Below, in pieces: positions 13,008-23,958 of a DNA stretch of 64,000 nt. The position numbers were made by a program, and so were the translations under genes. The stretch's first letter is position 1; each line of letters starts with the position of its first letter. Source of the DNA: Takakia lepidozioides (taxonomy: Eukaryota; Streptophyta; Takakiopsida; Takakiales; Takakiaceae); NCBI GenBank assembly GCA_030704615.1, contig CM060732.1:67065053-67129052 (forward strand), read 5' to 3'. The notes below the pieces were generated by a model. The model saw only the letters and a list, made by a program, of their open reading frames with translations, ran no database searches and was not told the DNA's origin.

Positions 13008-13718
13008 CCTAGTGGTCGCATTTTTTTTTAAAAAAATAATTTTGTGACCACCAGTAGCGGTCGTCGCAACTGTTAAAATAAAAGAAAAATGTTGCGACCA
13101 CCCCCTGCTGGTAGTCGCACCTATTTATTGATTTACTGATTACCCCTGCTCGTGGTCGCAGATTTTTTTATTATTTTTTTTATTATTTTTTTTTTGGGAA
13201 ACATCTGGGAGCGACAGCTCACAAATCAGGCCCCTTAGTAGTGAGAGAAGAAAATAACCTCTTTCATTTATGCGCCAAGAGGCGTAGGAATGGGGCACCA
13301 CACACGAACCATACCACACCCATCAAGTAGCAAGATTTGACCCCAGAATCGTCCGGGTCGCACTCAGTGCACTTAACCAACTGAGCTACTGACTGTTGGT
13401 AGATATTAAAAAATCGGAAAATTATGTGACCACCCCCCTACGACCACCCCCCTGCTGGTGGTCGCATCTATTAAAGAAAAGGAAAATAGTGTGACCACCA
13501 GCAGGTGGTGGTCGAACCTATTTGTTTTAAACAAAATTTCTGCGACTACCCCTCTGCTGGTGGTCGCGCCTATTAAAAAAAGAAAAAATTATGCGACCAC
13601 CTCCCTGCTGATTAAAATATATATATATCTGCGACCCACCCCCTTCTGGTGGTCGCACATAATAAAGAAAAGAAAAAAAGATGCGACCACCCATGCTGGT
13701 GGTCGCAGCTATTACTAG
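13008..13718. repeat. Second GCGACCACC hairpin array, interrupted by a SINE
   Basis: Units of the same family as at 8.8-9.4 kb occur before and after the SINE at 13,165-13,398. Typical units read gcgaccaccccctgctggtggtcgc with A/T-rich spacers (attaaaraaaaraaaa), mostly the complement of the spacers in the first array, so this block is largely in inverted orientation relative to it. It ends just upstream of the TATA box at 13,767. Confidence 0.8.
13165..13398 (-). mobile_element. tRNA-derived SINE, minus strand
   Basis: Read on the minus strand, the head has an A-box-like TAGCTCAGTTGG and a degenerate B box GGGGTCAAATC, as in a tRNA. The body reads cataaatgaaagaggttat and later gggcctgatttgtgagctg, then cgctcccag, and it ends in an A-rich tail. 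The body closely matches the plus-strand copy at 37,572-37,800, which confirms a SINE family. It is inserted inside the hairpin array, so it is younger than the array. Confidence 0.75.
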
Positions 13719-13766
13719 CGTGCGCAGTCATGATGACAGCGCGCGCCTCGAGTGTGGAGGGGGGGC

Positions 13767-13773
13767 TTATAAG
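13767..13773 (+). promoter_or_regulatory. TATA box of the second gene in the hAT element
   Basis: GGGGCTTATAAGG follows the second hairpin array, and an initiator-like ctccctcact lies about 25 bp downstream. The arrangement copies that of the transposase promoter at 9,409. Confidence 0.55.
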
Positions 13774-14133
13774 GCCTTGGAGGCCATTCTCTCCCTCACT
13801 TTTCTCCACACCAGGACTTGGTGGGCGATGGGATGTTGCATTCCTTGTCATTGAGTCCAAGTGGAGAGGGGTGCTATTGGTTGGGTGGGGGGTATTTTGG
13901 GCCGTTGTATTCTACGAAATCGATGCTAAGTACCTCCTAGGAAGCCCTCCTTTAGCACCCACGTTTTTTTCATTGCACATTGCGTCATATCACTTAGAAC
14001 TGCCGAGGGAGTGACACGTGCCTCTAGTACTTGGAGAGGATTCATTAGGGAGTACGATGTAGGAACGATGTAGGAGGGTTGGGAGAGCATTTTTCTTAGC
14101 AAGCATCTGTCGAGTAGGGGTAAGCCAAAGCCA

Positions 14134-16620
14134 TAAATGGCGGAGGAGGAAGACAGAGGAGGTCATCCCAGGGATGACGATAATGAACCTGGACCTCCCA
14201 AAAAAAAAAACCAAAAGGGGCCAGGCGCGAACTTCGTTGGGACATATACAATGACCCCAACATTCTTGCGGAACCAGCTTGGGCAGTTTGGAAGTTGGGG
14301 CAGCGGTGGTCGCTTGGTGACTGCAGGAAATTTGTGGTGTCACATAAATCGTTTGTGGCCCAAAGATAGACATGATCCACAAACCAAATAAAATCAAGCT
14401 AGCTTGCATTCCTGCGCCAACCCACATTTCCGCCACAGGGCAGAGGAGGTACATACAACATTGTGGGGTCAACCGAACGTCAACAACAAGGTCCCGTATT
14501 TATTTGCGGCCATGTTGTACACAGAGTTGATTTTATTGCGACCGGTGGATTGGCAAACTGCCACTGCGAGACAGCGTACTAGACTATACATGTTTTCTGA
14601 TATCCCAGACTTGTATATATGTCAGGGGCAGGACATCATACGGTTCGATGGAAACGACGAGGTGGAAGAAGGAGGAAATGCGGATGGAAACGACGATGTG
14701 GAAGAAGGAGGAAATGCATACCAACCTCCAGATTATACGCCACAACAGGTCTCCGCAGCCAGCCTTCGACGTCTGAGGTGGAGGACGGCGAGGTACGCTC
14801 TCCGTTGGAAGAACAGTTGGCCGCACATGAACAACACATCAAAGACCTGCATGACATTGTGCATTTGCAACGGTGGCAAATAACGAAGTTGCTGGAAAGA
14901 ATGGGGTTGGGGACTCTCGACAGCGTACGCGATGTGCTTCAGGACCCGAGGCCAATCACCAAAGAACAAGACATATTGGCGCGTTTGAATATGCTACCAA
15001 TGGACATTGACCGCGTCATCGACAGGGTTGACTCAATCGGGCATGGGAATGAAGTGCAAACGTCTGAACTGGACCCGGCGAGGGTTGATGAAGAAAGACT
15101 TGCGGCAGAGAGGGCAAGAAAAGGGAAGGACCCCATAGTGGAAACTGGGGAATGTTCAACCGTGCAAATTACATCGGCCCAAGAACATGAATTAGAGCAG
15201 CTTGTGGGGGAACGCGAGCAAGCTAGGGCTGTTGCATATCGGTACTCAAATGCCATTCAAATCCGATCGTGGCCATGGTTGAAGGGGAATTGGCGAAATT
15301 GGGTGACATGGGCGGGCCATCTAGCATCGCGGGAAACACGGATAGAAGAAGCGTTGTCCTCCCTCCAACGTGCAGCACGTTTGTCGAATCGAAGCGTAGA
15401 TAGCATCTACGCTAATTTGCAAAGGCACGACACTGTGCGTGTGTATTGTCAGTACAATTCATGATGTTTGAGCACCAATAAACAGCATAAACTGGGATTT
15501 GGAAGTAGAGGAGGAGTGGGACACCAGGCCGAGGATGTCAGCCTACATTAATGAGGATAAACGGACGTGGATACCACAGAGCAATCCAGCGTCATGGGTA
15601 ACAGATGGTACGGTGTGCACAATGTGCCTAAACCTTTATGGACCGGAGAGAGGTTATATGCTTGGTTCATGTGGCCATTTGTTTCATCCCACATGTCTCA
15701 TATCGGCAGCCATGCGAGCCAGCCAATGCCCTGACTGCCGTTGACCAATCCATCGACGTTTCTACGAGTTGTTTGGGTTGCAAGACAATATGCCCACGGG
15801 ATACGAGTACAACCGGTACAATATGCCATTGGATGTATCGCCTTACGATTTTTTAAATTGGCAGCACTGGGGTAATGACATGGGATGCTCCAAGAGAGAT
15901 GCACGCCTTGGATGCGAAGACGTTAACTAGGGTTAAAGATCCGGTGACCTTTTGGGTGACATCCAACTGGGAAATAACCGTGCGTGCTAGAGGCATACGG
16001 GACCCAGTTCAAAGGGAGTTTTTTTGCCGAAACTTGGGAGGGCATTGGAGCTGTACCAGACAAATATTCTTCCGACTGCCTGATGATCCGTGGGTGCCAG
16101 CGGAAAATGACCCATACAATCGAACCGATTGGGAGAGACCTATTTCTGAGGGAGTTGGAGGCTGCTAACATCTGTTGGGAGGATAGACGTACTGGGTGCC
16201 TCGTCGGGATGATGGGCCATTTCTTCCAGAGTTGCGCAGAGACCCCCAGTAGGATGAGGTGTTAGACAATTTCAAGGCTGCCATCACGAGTGTTCTAAAG
16301 CATTGGCATAACACATGGCGTGACCAAGTTGCCCCTATTCCAGGGGTGTTCTTGCCACTTCCAAACATATCGGATTTAATTGAAAAATTGCATGCCGCTG
16401 TAGCAAGAGCGACACACCCGGCTCTAGCAAATATGGAAGAGAGTCAGCACTCGCCTAGAACGCTACGCATGATGGCAAGGGTGGGACCACACAACACTGG
16501 GTCCCTCTTTGACCACTCGAGCTCTCCGTACTGGTGGAGGCACGTCCTCTACACCCGGAGCATCTTCATCAACATCTGGAGATGACGACAACGAAGTAAT
16601 AAATCTAGATGAAGATGACT
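14134..16620 (+). pseudogene. Second gene of the hAT element, unrecognised, with a RING-H2 domain
   Basis: I do not recognise the protein as a whole. Protein-like segments occur in several frames. After the ATG at 14,137 comes an acidic/lysine-rich start, then, beyond a poly-A tract near 14,203 and in another frame, WDIYNDPNILAEPAWAVWKL. A coiled-coil-like segment lies at 14,900-15,400. A RING-H2 domain starts at the ATG at 15,538: CTMC, then CGHLFHPTC, then CPDC. The RING frame meets a TGA at 15,742, but protein-like coding continues in frame to about 15,930 (HRRFYELFGLQDNMPTGYEY). Protein-like segments in other frames run to about 16,580 (DNFKAAITSVLKHWHNTWRD). RING-H2 domains usually act as ubiquitin E3 ligases; here that is inference. 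Frame changes may be introns or decay. It lies inside the hAT boundaries and may be transposon cargo or a captured host gene. Confidence 0.5.
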
Positions 16621-16689
16621 AGAAATGCTAGAAACGTAGGGAGTAGGCTAAAGGTCTCAGGTTGCGAAAACTTAAATGTGCAACCCACT

Positions 16690-17050
16690 GTATAGTCTAC
16701 GTAATTTTTGAAAATACGAGGTTCATCCTTTGAACCATTTTTGAATGACCTCATACTTGTTCGGTACTTGTTTGACGACATGTACAATATACTGGCAAAG
16801 TTTCAAAACAATCAAAAATTGATGAATGAAGATACCATTGGTTCACCCATTGCAATATTTAAAATCGAACTCATACTTGTCCGGTACCTTTAAGAGGGCA
16901 TGTACAATGCAATGGCAAAGTTTGAAAACATTCAGAAATCGGCACATCAAGTAACCATTGGGTCCTCCTGTGAACCATTTTTTATTGATCTCATACTTGT
17001 CCGGTCCATGTAAGAGGCATGTAGAACATACTGGCAAAATTTCAAATCAT
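16690..17050. repeat. Tandem repeat, three units of about 125 bp
   Basis: Each unit contains ctcatacttgtycggtac followed by acatgtacaatatactggca and caaagtttcaaaacattca, with gaaccatttttg between units. Units diverge by roughly 15-20% by eye. They lie in the 3' part of the hAT element, after the RING gene. Confidence 0.7.
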
Positions 17051-17139
17051 TCAATTTTTTTTTTATCAAGGAACCTTTGGTTTATCCTTTTCACCATTAA
17101 CGATTAATCACAAATAAATGAACAGACGCATAAATCATT

Positions 17140-17365
17140 TGTCTCCAAATGATTTTGGTTCGCTTTGAGACTTGGCCAGTATCTTCAATGTACCATGGAA
17201 GACGCCCTAGAGTAATATGAGATCAATCGAAATTCGTTCAATGGGCCAACGGATGGTTGCCCATCCAAATGATTTTCGTGCGCTTTGAGACTTGGTCAGT
17301 GTGTTCAATGTACCCTCTGATAGGTCCCAGTGTAATATGAGATCAATTGAAATTCATTCGATGGG
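17140..17365. repeat. Tandem repeat, two units of about 120 bp
   Basis: Two copies share ccaaatgattttsgtkcgct, ttgagacttggycagt, ttcaatgtacc and taatatgagatcaatygaaa. The unit differs from the 125-bp repeat just upstream. Confidence 0.7.
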
Positions 17366-17649
17366 CTAATGAGGCGTTCAGTTGTCATCTGGTTTTTGTT
17401 CATTGCGAAAAAAAATTCCTGCAATGCGTGCAAGGCTATTGCACCCATTGAACGGATGTGAATGAAGCCCCTCTTGCCCGCATGTGCTTGAACATGTGTG
17501 CGACACATTTGCGGAGACACAACAGACGAATAAATCATTTGCCTCCCCATCGACACCAAGCCATTCTATAATGTAATTGAATTTAAATTAATTTTAAGCC
17601 AATAAATAGGTTTGCACTGCCTTTCATTGGGGGTTTCTGTAAGAAAAAA

Positions 17650-17732
17650 TGTGCGACCACCCCCTTCTGGTGGTCGCACCTATTTAAAAAAAATAAAAAT
17701 TTGTTCGACCAACCTTTGCTAATGGTCGCATG
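17650..17732. repeat. Third, small block of GCGACCACC hairpins near the right end
   Basis: One good unit (gcgaccacccccttctggtg and gtcgcacc) and one degenerate unit (gaccaacctttgctaatggtcgca). The presence of the same units near both ends of the hAT element suggests a role tied to the element. Confidence 0.7.
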
Positions 17733-18165
17733 ATTGACAATATAAATCATAATATATGAATTTTATAGATAATTAATGAAGTCCACGTAATGAGGCTATA
17801 TCGGTTGTCACGTTGGTTCTCATAGTAAATAGTCAATAGTAAAATAAAAATAAATAAAAATATTTATGTACAGTAACGTCGGTTTAGGACGTGACGTGTC
17901 GCACGTCCGTCGCTGACGTTGGACGTGACGCTGATGCGTCAACGCCATCTCACGTCCAAATTTGCAACTAGGGTTGAAGGTCGTGAGAGTCGGAACGGCT
18001 GATTTAGTAGTTGGGTAAGCAACAACTCCAATGTATCTGATTCCTGGACTCCATGCTGCCAATACAAGATGCAAGAGTGTTAAAAGTGTAGCTATATATA
18101 CTGATGTGTGGTGCTTTTCTCTCCTTAGCGTGTATTAGGTACACTGAATGTGGAGTCTTCACTTT

Positions 18166-18482
18166 GAAACTAACTTGGGGACTGGACACTCTTCAGTCTC
18201 GCCAACACAAGTTCAAACTACTTTTGTTCCCAGTCCTAGTACCCGGTTTAGCTTCCAGTACTCTAGCCCACTTTCCAGTATCTGACACTCTAATCCAGTT
18301 TCCAGCATTCTAATATTCAAGTGGAGTTCCAGTATCTTGTACTCTTGTCCCTTGTTATGAAGATCATCTTGATTCTTATTTACCCATCATGCATTCGGCC
18401 ACGCCGGCCTTGATTTCTTGTCTAGTCTTGTACCTCTAGTATGATCTTTTGTTTGTGTTTAGTCATGTTCTCATCCTTGACA
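18166..18482 (+). mobile_element. Partial chromovirus LTR, plus orientation
   Basis: From 18,180 it is the reverse complement of 7,638-7,925 and ends CATCCTTGACA at 18,482, like the LTR end at 7,638. It lies directly upstream of the gag region at 18,483 onward, so it is the 5' LTR of that element. The first part of the LTR is missing: actaacttggg is joined directly to gactggacactc, so an internal stretch of about 150 bp is deleted. Confidence 0.7.
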
Positions 18483-21400
18483 GTTTGGCGAGACTAAAGT
18501 TGAGATGGAAGACACATTTGCGGAAATTGTCGTCACCTTGTAGAATCTTCAGCTCCAGATGTAAGAACTTCATACCTTTACTGCCTAATTATAAGCTGAT
18601 CAGTCTCAAGATCTTGGCAACGCTCTCCACAATTTGCAATAACAAATTTCAGAGTTAAAGGAGTCGAACAATGGATCTGCAACCATACGAATCTCTACTA
18701 CAACAGCTCTAGTTCCTCTTCAACAGATTACGAGAGAACCAAAGATCAGCAAGCCCGAAAAATTTGATGGGATGAGATCAAGATTTCGCGGTTTTGTTCA
18801 AGAAGTACGATTGTTCCTATAACTACATCCACAACGCTATCCCAATGAAGGTATTCAAGTGGGATTCATGGGCACCCTTCTATTAGGCACTGCCATATTT
18901 TGGTTTGCACCGCTATTAGAAAACAATTCGAATTTACTATACAATTTTGAAGCGTTCATGTCCGAGTTCACTGCTACATTTGGAGAGAATGATATAGAGA
19001 TAGTTACAGAAACAAAGATGCGAAATCTTCGACAAGGAGCACATCCTACTTCCGTTTATGCTGCCGAATTTCGACAACTTGCGTGCGACCTCGACTGGAA
19101 TGAGAAGAGTCTCATTAGTCAGTTTAGATGTGGACTAAAAGATGATGTAAAATATTTGTTGCTGACAATGTCAACCGTGAGTACACTAAGCGAATTCATC
19201 ACCCAAATCATTGCATGCGATAATCGTTTGTTCGAAAGACGTCAAGAGAAGCGATCTGGATGGTCGACGACGCATCATGTCGCTGCTATTACGGTACCAA
19301 ACACAACGATCCATCAGACATCCGATAGTGATCATATGTAGATTGATGTTGTCCGATTCAAACCATTCACGCCACAAGAAAAACAAAGACGACGCTCGAA
19401 TGGATTATGCCTCTATTGCGGAAAAGAAGATCACATAGCATTAAACTGCCCCAACAAGAGAAGATTCAAAGCTCAGGGCGCAACTCAAGTATTCGATATG
19501 AGGAGGTCGGAAAACTTTCATGTTCAGTCACAGTAGGGACCATGCGGCTGGACACCACAAATCTCTTACCAAAAAAAGGTCTCTTTCTACCTCCAGATCC
19601 TGCCCCTTGCTTCATAGTTTCGGTAAAAATCAGAGTACAAAATCGAGATATCTCTGTAGAAGCATTTTTGGGATTTTTGGCATTTTTGGGATTTGCAAAT
19701 TTCTATAGAATCTTCATCAAGAACTACTTCAAAATTACTGCACCATTGACACGACTCACGGGGAAGGACAAATTTGTATGGGACGAGAAGGCTGACCAGA
19801 CATTTGAAAGGCTGAAACAGACATTTACAACAGCTCCAATACTGGTACATGCAGACCCATCTAAATCATTCTTTTTGGAAGCAGATGCATCAGAATTTGC
19901 ACTATCTCAATACGGTACGGATGACCGACATCACCCTGTTGGTTTCGTTCTCGCAAATTTTCCGTTGCGAAGATCAATTATGAAATCCATGTCAAAGAAT
20001 TTCTAGCAATTATCGATGCTTTTGAGGAGTGACGTCATCTATTGGAGGGAGCTAACATCAGGTCACTGTCTATACCGATCACAAAAATCTTGAGTATTTT
20101 ATGAGTGCTCGTGTTTTGAATCGACTTCAAGCGAGATGGAGTATGTCACTAGCAAGGTTTAATGTTATTATTACCTACCGTCCCGGACATCTTTAAGGAA
20201 AACCAGATGCTCTTTCTCAACGATCGTATCTTGCGCCAAAAGAATGGGACGTAGCTTTCGACCAACAGAAATCCATTATCTTGAAACCAGCAAATCTCCA
20301 ATTGAATATGATATTCATATCCATCTATGACGATGCAGAGATCATAAATGAAATTCAGGAAGCACTAATGAGCGACCAATTTGCTAAAATACTACGAAGT
20401 CAACTGAATCAATCTCAAGACCACCCACATGTTACAAACGATTTCGAATTCAAAGATGGCTTACTTTACTTCAAGGGACTTCTCTATGTATCTCCAAGAC
20501 CTATACGACGTCAAATTCTTCAAACAGGTCATGATCTTCCGACTGCAGGACATTTCGGCTTCAACAAAACAATGGAATTGATATCCAGGGACTATTGGCC
20601 GCCGCAGATATGGAAACTCGTGAAAAATTTATAAAATCTTGCGACACGTGTGCTAGAGCGAAGGGACCACGACATCGACCTTACGGCCTTTTTCAACCAT
20701 TATCCATTCCCAAAGGTCCATGGTCGTCCGTGTCTATGGACTTTATTACGGACCTTTCAATTTCCAAGACCACCAATCCAATCCTTGTTATTGTGGATCG
20801 TTTTACGAAGATGACACAATTCATTCCATGTAATAAGACGGTTACAGGCGAGGAAACTGCAAGACTCTTCTTCAATAATATCTACCGCATTCATGGACTC
20901 CCGAAGGTCATCGTATCTGATCGAGGACCACAGTTCATATCAAATTTCTGGATAATTTGCATATTGGATACTAAGATCAACCTCTCTACAGCTAATTATC
21001 CACAAACTGATGGTCAAACCGAACGCGTAAACCAGATTTTGGAGCAATATCTTCGTTATACGATAAATTATCACCAAGATAATTGGACGGACCTTCTGCC
21101 ATTAGCTGAGTTTGCCTACAACAATATTATATATTATTCGAGCAAGCAAACTCCATTTTTCTCCAATTATGGTCATCATCCTCGAGCAAACCTTTTCCAC
21201 ATGAAGACTGTTGGAATCCCTGCTGCAGAAAACCTTGCTACTCATCTTGCTATGATTCACAAGGAGCTTACATTCCACCTCGTAGAAGCTCAAAAACAAA
21301 ACAAGGAGTATGCAGATCAACATCGCCAACCCCAACCCCAGTTCAAGGTCGGAGATCTTGTGTGGCTTCTTCGACGGGACATACAAACCTCGTGACCATC

Positions 21401-21760
21401 AAGGAAGTTGGATTATCAACGCCTGGGACCATTCAAGATTATTCGACAAATAAATCCGATTAGTTTTCGGCTTGAACTCCCACAAAGTATACGCATCCAT
21501 CCAGTCTTTCAAGTTTTATTATTGGAGTTGTATCATCCATTGAATATTCCAGGGAGAGTCTCCATACCACCTCCACCAATCGAAGTCAATCAGAAAATCG
21601 AGTATGAAGTCGACGAAGTCCTAGATTCTCGCATGAAGTATAAACGTCTTGAGTATTTCGTACATTGGAAAGGCTACGACATCAGCGAATGAATGTGAGA
21701 ATGCATTTGACAACCTCGCCAATGCATCTAACAAAGTTCAAGAGTTTCATCAACGATATT
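18483..21760 (+). pseudogene. Ty3/gypsy chromovirus gag-pol remnant lacking protease and reverse transcriptase
   Basis: In order: a gag capsid-like region (18,859-19,341, with EFTATFGENDIE); a CCHC zinc knuckle near 19,405 (CLYCGKEDHIALNC); then almost at once the connection and start of RNase H (19,660-20,005, NFYRIFIKNYFKITAPLTRL and LEADASEFAL); an integrase zinc-binding region (20,540-20,680, HFGFNKTMEL, CDTCARAKG); the integrase core (20,700-21,200) with Asp, Asp and Glu in MDFITDL, SDRGPQF and QTERVNQILEQ; and a chromodomain (21,600-21,690, YFVHWKGYD). Protease and most of reverse transcriptase, about 1.2 kb, are missing, and stops split the remaining frames. It is a dead retrotransposon. 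Chromodomains of this family bind chromatin marks and steer integration. Confidence 0.85.
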
Positions 21761-21796
21761 CAGCTAAGCCCCGAGCTACACGTCAATAAGACGTCA

Positions 21797-22113
21797 CAAC
21801 AATATGACCTTATATATGTACTGGTTACTAGGAAGTTTCCTAAGAAGCTTCCCTAATGGAGGTTTCTTGATGGAGAAGTTTTCTTAAACAAAAGAGATAT
21901 CTTGATGGAGAAGTTTCTTCTAAAAGAAGCTTCATGAACAGTTTCTCAAGTTACTTTCGGTAATTTGATAAACTCCTGGTAACTTGGTAATTCATGGTAG
22001 ATTATGATAAATCATGATAAGTTACGGTAAATCATGATAACTTTCGATAACTTGGTAACTTGGTACCTTTTGGTATTTACTCCTGGTAAGTTCCTCTGGG
22101 TTATGTCCGTGAC
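21797..22113 (-). mobile_element. Partial chromovirus LTR in reverse orientation
   Basis: This matches 7,926-8,188 in the same orientation, that is, the first half of the LTR read on the minus strand (GTGTCACGGACATAACCC at the 22.1-kb end). An extra copy of a gatggagaag segment is present. It follows the plus-strand chromodomain but points the wrong way to be the 3' LTR of that element, so the locus is rearranged. Confidence 0.65.
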
Positions 22114-22379
22114 ACGCTAAGCTACCCTTATACATTTTACAAGTTCATCACTACAAAGTCTATCTATCAGACTATACTTACCCATATACATACACACACA
22201 TATATATGTAAAAAAATGGGCAACATAGCTGGCTCTACGTACTCCTGCCCACTCAGAACAGGACAAAGTCTTGCAGGTGGTTGGTGGGATCTGGCTCCTT
22301 TGTTGTAATATGCCTTCATTCAATATGGTGCAATGTGCCTCTTTTTTGCGGCCCCTCTGGCGAATGGTGGGCTCACCAA

Positions 22380-23190
22380 CAGCTTTTGGCCCGGGGAAGT
22401 CACTTCCAAAAATTTCCAACTGACGTGCAAAAAAAATATAGGATGCAATTTATTCATAAAAGATAAAAATTAGAAAATATTTAAAAATAATAAATGGTAC
22501 ATTATATTGTGATCAAAGAATTTAAATTAATATAGGGTCTAAAATAATGATTTATTTTTATTGAAAAATTTATTATAGGGTTGAGAATTATACCTATGAA
22601 AAATTCCAAAAGTAGGGTGTCTCAATATCCAATATAGCTACTGGTGTAGATGAGGGAAAATGGTGGCTAGGTAGGATTCAAAAAATGAGAACGAAGACAG
22701 GGAGCAGGTGGGGATATCGCGACGGCCTATTAATCTCCTAAATAGACCAACCATACCAGTTATGGTGTTATTAAACTACTTATCAAAATCTAGAGGACAA
22801 TTGAAATATGATCATACCGACGACAAGTGGATAGATGTAGACTCAATTATTAATTCAATCACTATGACTTTCGATAGAGCGCAAAACGTTTATACTTTGA
22901 ATGCTGATGATGCGAATGCTTTAAATGAATTTATTTCAACCAAATAATAAATTCATTTGTCTTGTAAAATAGACTTATCTTATTGTACTATTAATATAGG
23001 GTATCTAATATTTGTTTGAAACAAAAAATTATAATTAAAATAGCATGCCAAAAATTCACCATATTACAAAATTATGTAATTATAAGGTACTAAAAAAACC
23101 AGAGTAAAAGTAATACCCCCTACAAAATATATATTTATCTCACGTGCCCTATACAAGTGATAGGGAGTGACTTCCCCGGACAAAAAGCGG
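22380..23190. repeat. AT-rich segment bounded by inverted GSDFPG-encoding arms
   Basis: The left arm (about 22,382-22,410, minus strand) and right arm (about 23,163-23,187, plus strand) both read GGrAGTGACTTCCCCGG followed by rCmAAAAGC, and both translate outward to GSDFPGxKA. Between them are about 750 bp of very AT-rich DNA with the ORF at 22,708. The two outward-facing frames (minus to 22,117; plus to 23,468) have no family that I recognise. Confidence 0.5.
22614..22947 (+). pseudogene. AT-rich unknown ORF, possibly frameshifted
   Basis: A frame opening after a TAG at 22,611 reads VDEGKWWLGRIQKMRTKTGS and then RWGY. A second frame, joined by a one-base shift at about 22,716, reads GISRRPINLLNRP, then LLNYLSKSRGQLKYDHTDD, IDVDSIINSITMTF and ends NALNEFISTK. 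The two halves make one plausible protein-like sequence of about 105 residues with alternating hydrophobic positions. Base composition is much more AT-rich than the genes at 39-62 kb. I do not recognise a family. A possible acceptor (aaaagtag) lies just before the first part. It could be an exon of a mobile element or of a transferred gene. Confidence 0.35.
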
Positions 23191-23958
23191 AAGTTCTCAG
23201 TAATGCAAGCGCGCTTTCTCTTTTTCAGATGTCAGACATTAGGGGTACTGCAGATGCTAAGGAGTATTTTGCGCTGTGCGAGGTAGAACTAGCTAAATTG
23301 CGGAAGCGCTTGGTAGCACAGCAGGCATCCGCTCCTCCTGTCGACCCCCAGGATGTGCCAGCCCAAACTTTCAACAATACTCCTGCCGTCGTGAGCCCTA
23401 CCATCGTGAACCCAGTGAATCAACCGCCCGCTACATTCGACCTCGGAGCTGCAGCAACAAAGCATTAATCTCCTCAACCATTCGTCCCACCCAGACGAAG
23501 AAGTGAAGGAATCAATTCTACGACGATGTATTGTCTCAACACGATTATCACACTACTGATGGCGATTACGATGAGGATTACCGTCCCCGTGAGGGCTATG
23601 GCATCATAAAATTTCAATTCAATCCTCGAGTTGTACCTCACCAATTTCTTGTACGACAACCTATTTTTTATGATGATGAAAAACATAGAGCGATGACATG
23701 GGGTCTTTCAACAATAATGACAACTTCCGTGAGTATGTCTAAGTTATTCCATCTTGTTCTCATATCATCATGCTTTGGGGCTTTGGTTCATTGATAATCA
23801 ATGTGACTACTACTGTGTGTAATAAATGCAAGAGATTTGTTTCAAATCAAGTACCTTGTACTATGTGTATGGTGGGCCTTCAAGTGCAAAGACTATGAAT
23901 ATCCTATGATGGACTCATAAATTTTATGTTGTACTTCTATTATGCTAGACCTAGGGAC

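Larger units (their letters stand above)
8568..17972 (+). mobile_element. Large hAT-like DNA transposon with two genes and hairpin arrays
   Basis: The element starts CAGGGTTGCACACGTC at 8,568 and ends TTTGCAACTAGG at 17,972. It is bordered on both sides by the exact 8-bp duplication GTTGAAGG (8,560-8,567 and 17,973-17,980), the size expected for hAT. The terminal inverted repeats are imperfect and share GTTGCA. Subterminal blocks rich in CACGTC/GACGTG occur just inside both ends (8,575-8,640 and 17,880-17,960), as is typical of hAT. Inside are a BED-finger hAT transposase gene (9.7-12.4 kb), a second gene with a RING-H2 domain (14.1-16.6 kb), three blocks of GCGACCACC hairpins, a SINE and tandem repeats. 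At 9.4 kb it is large for a plant hAT. The transposase frame is broken, so this copy is probably not autonomous. Confidence 0.75.
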
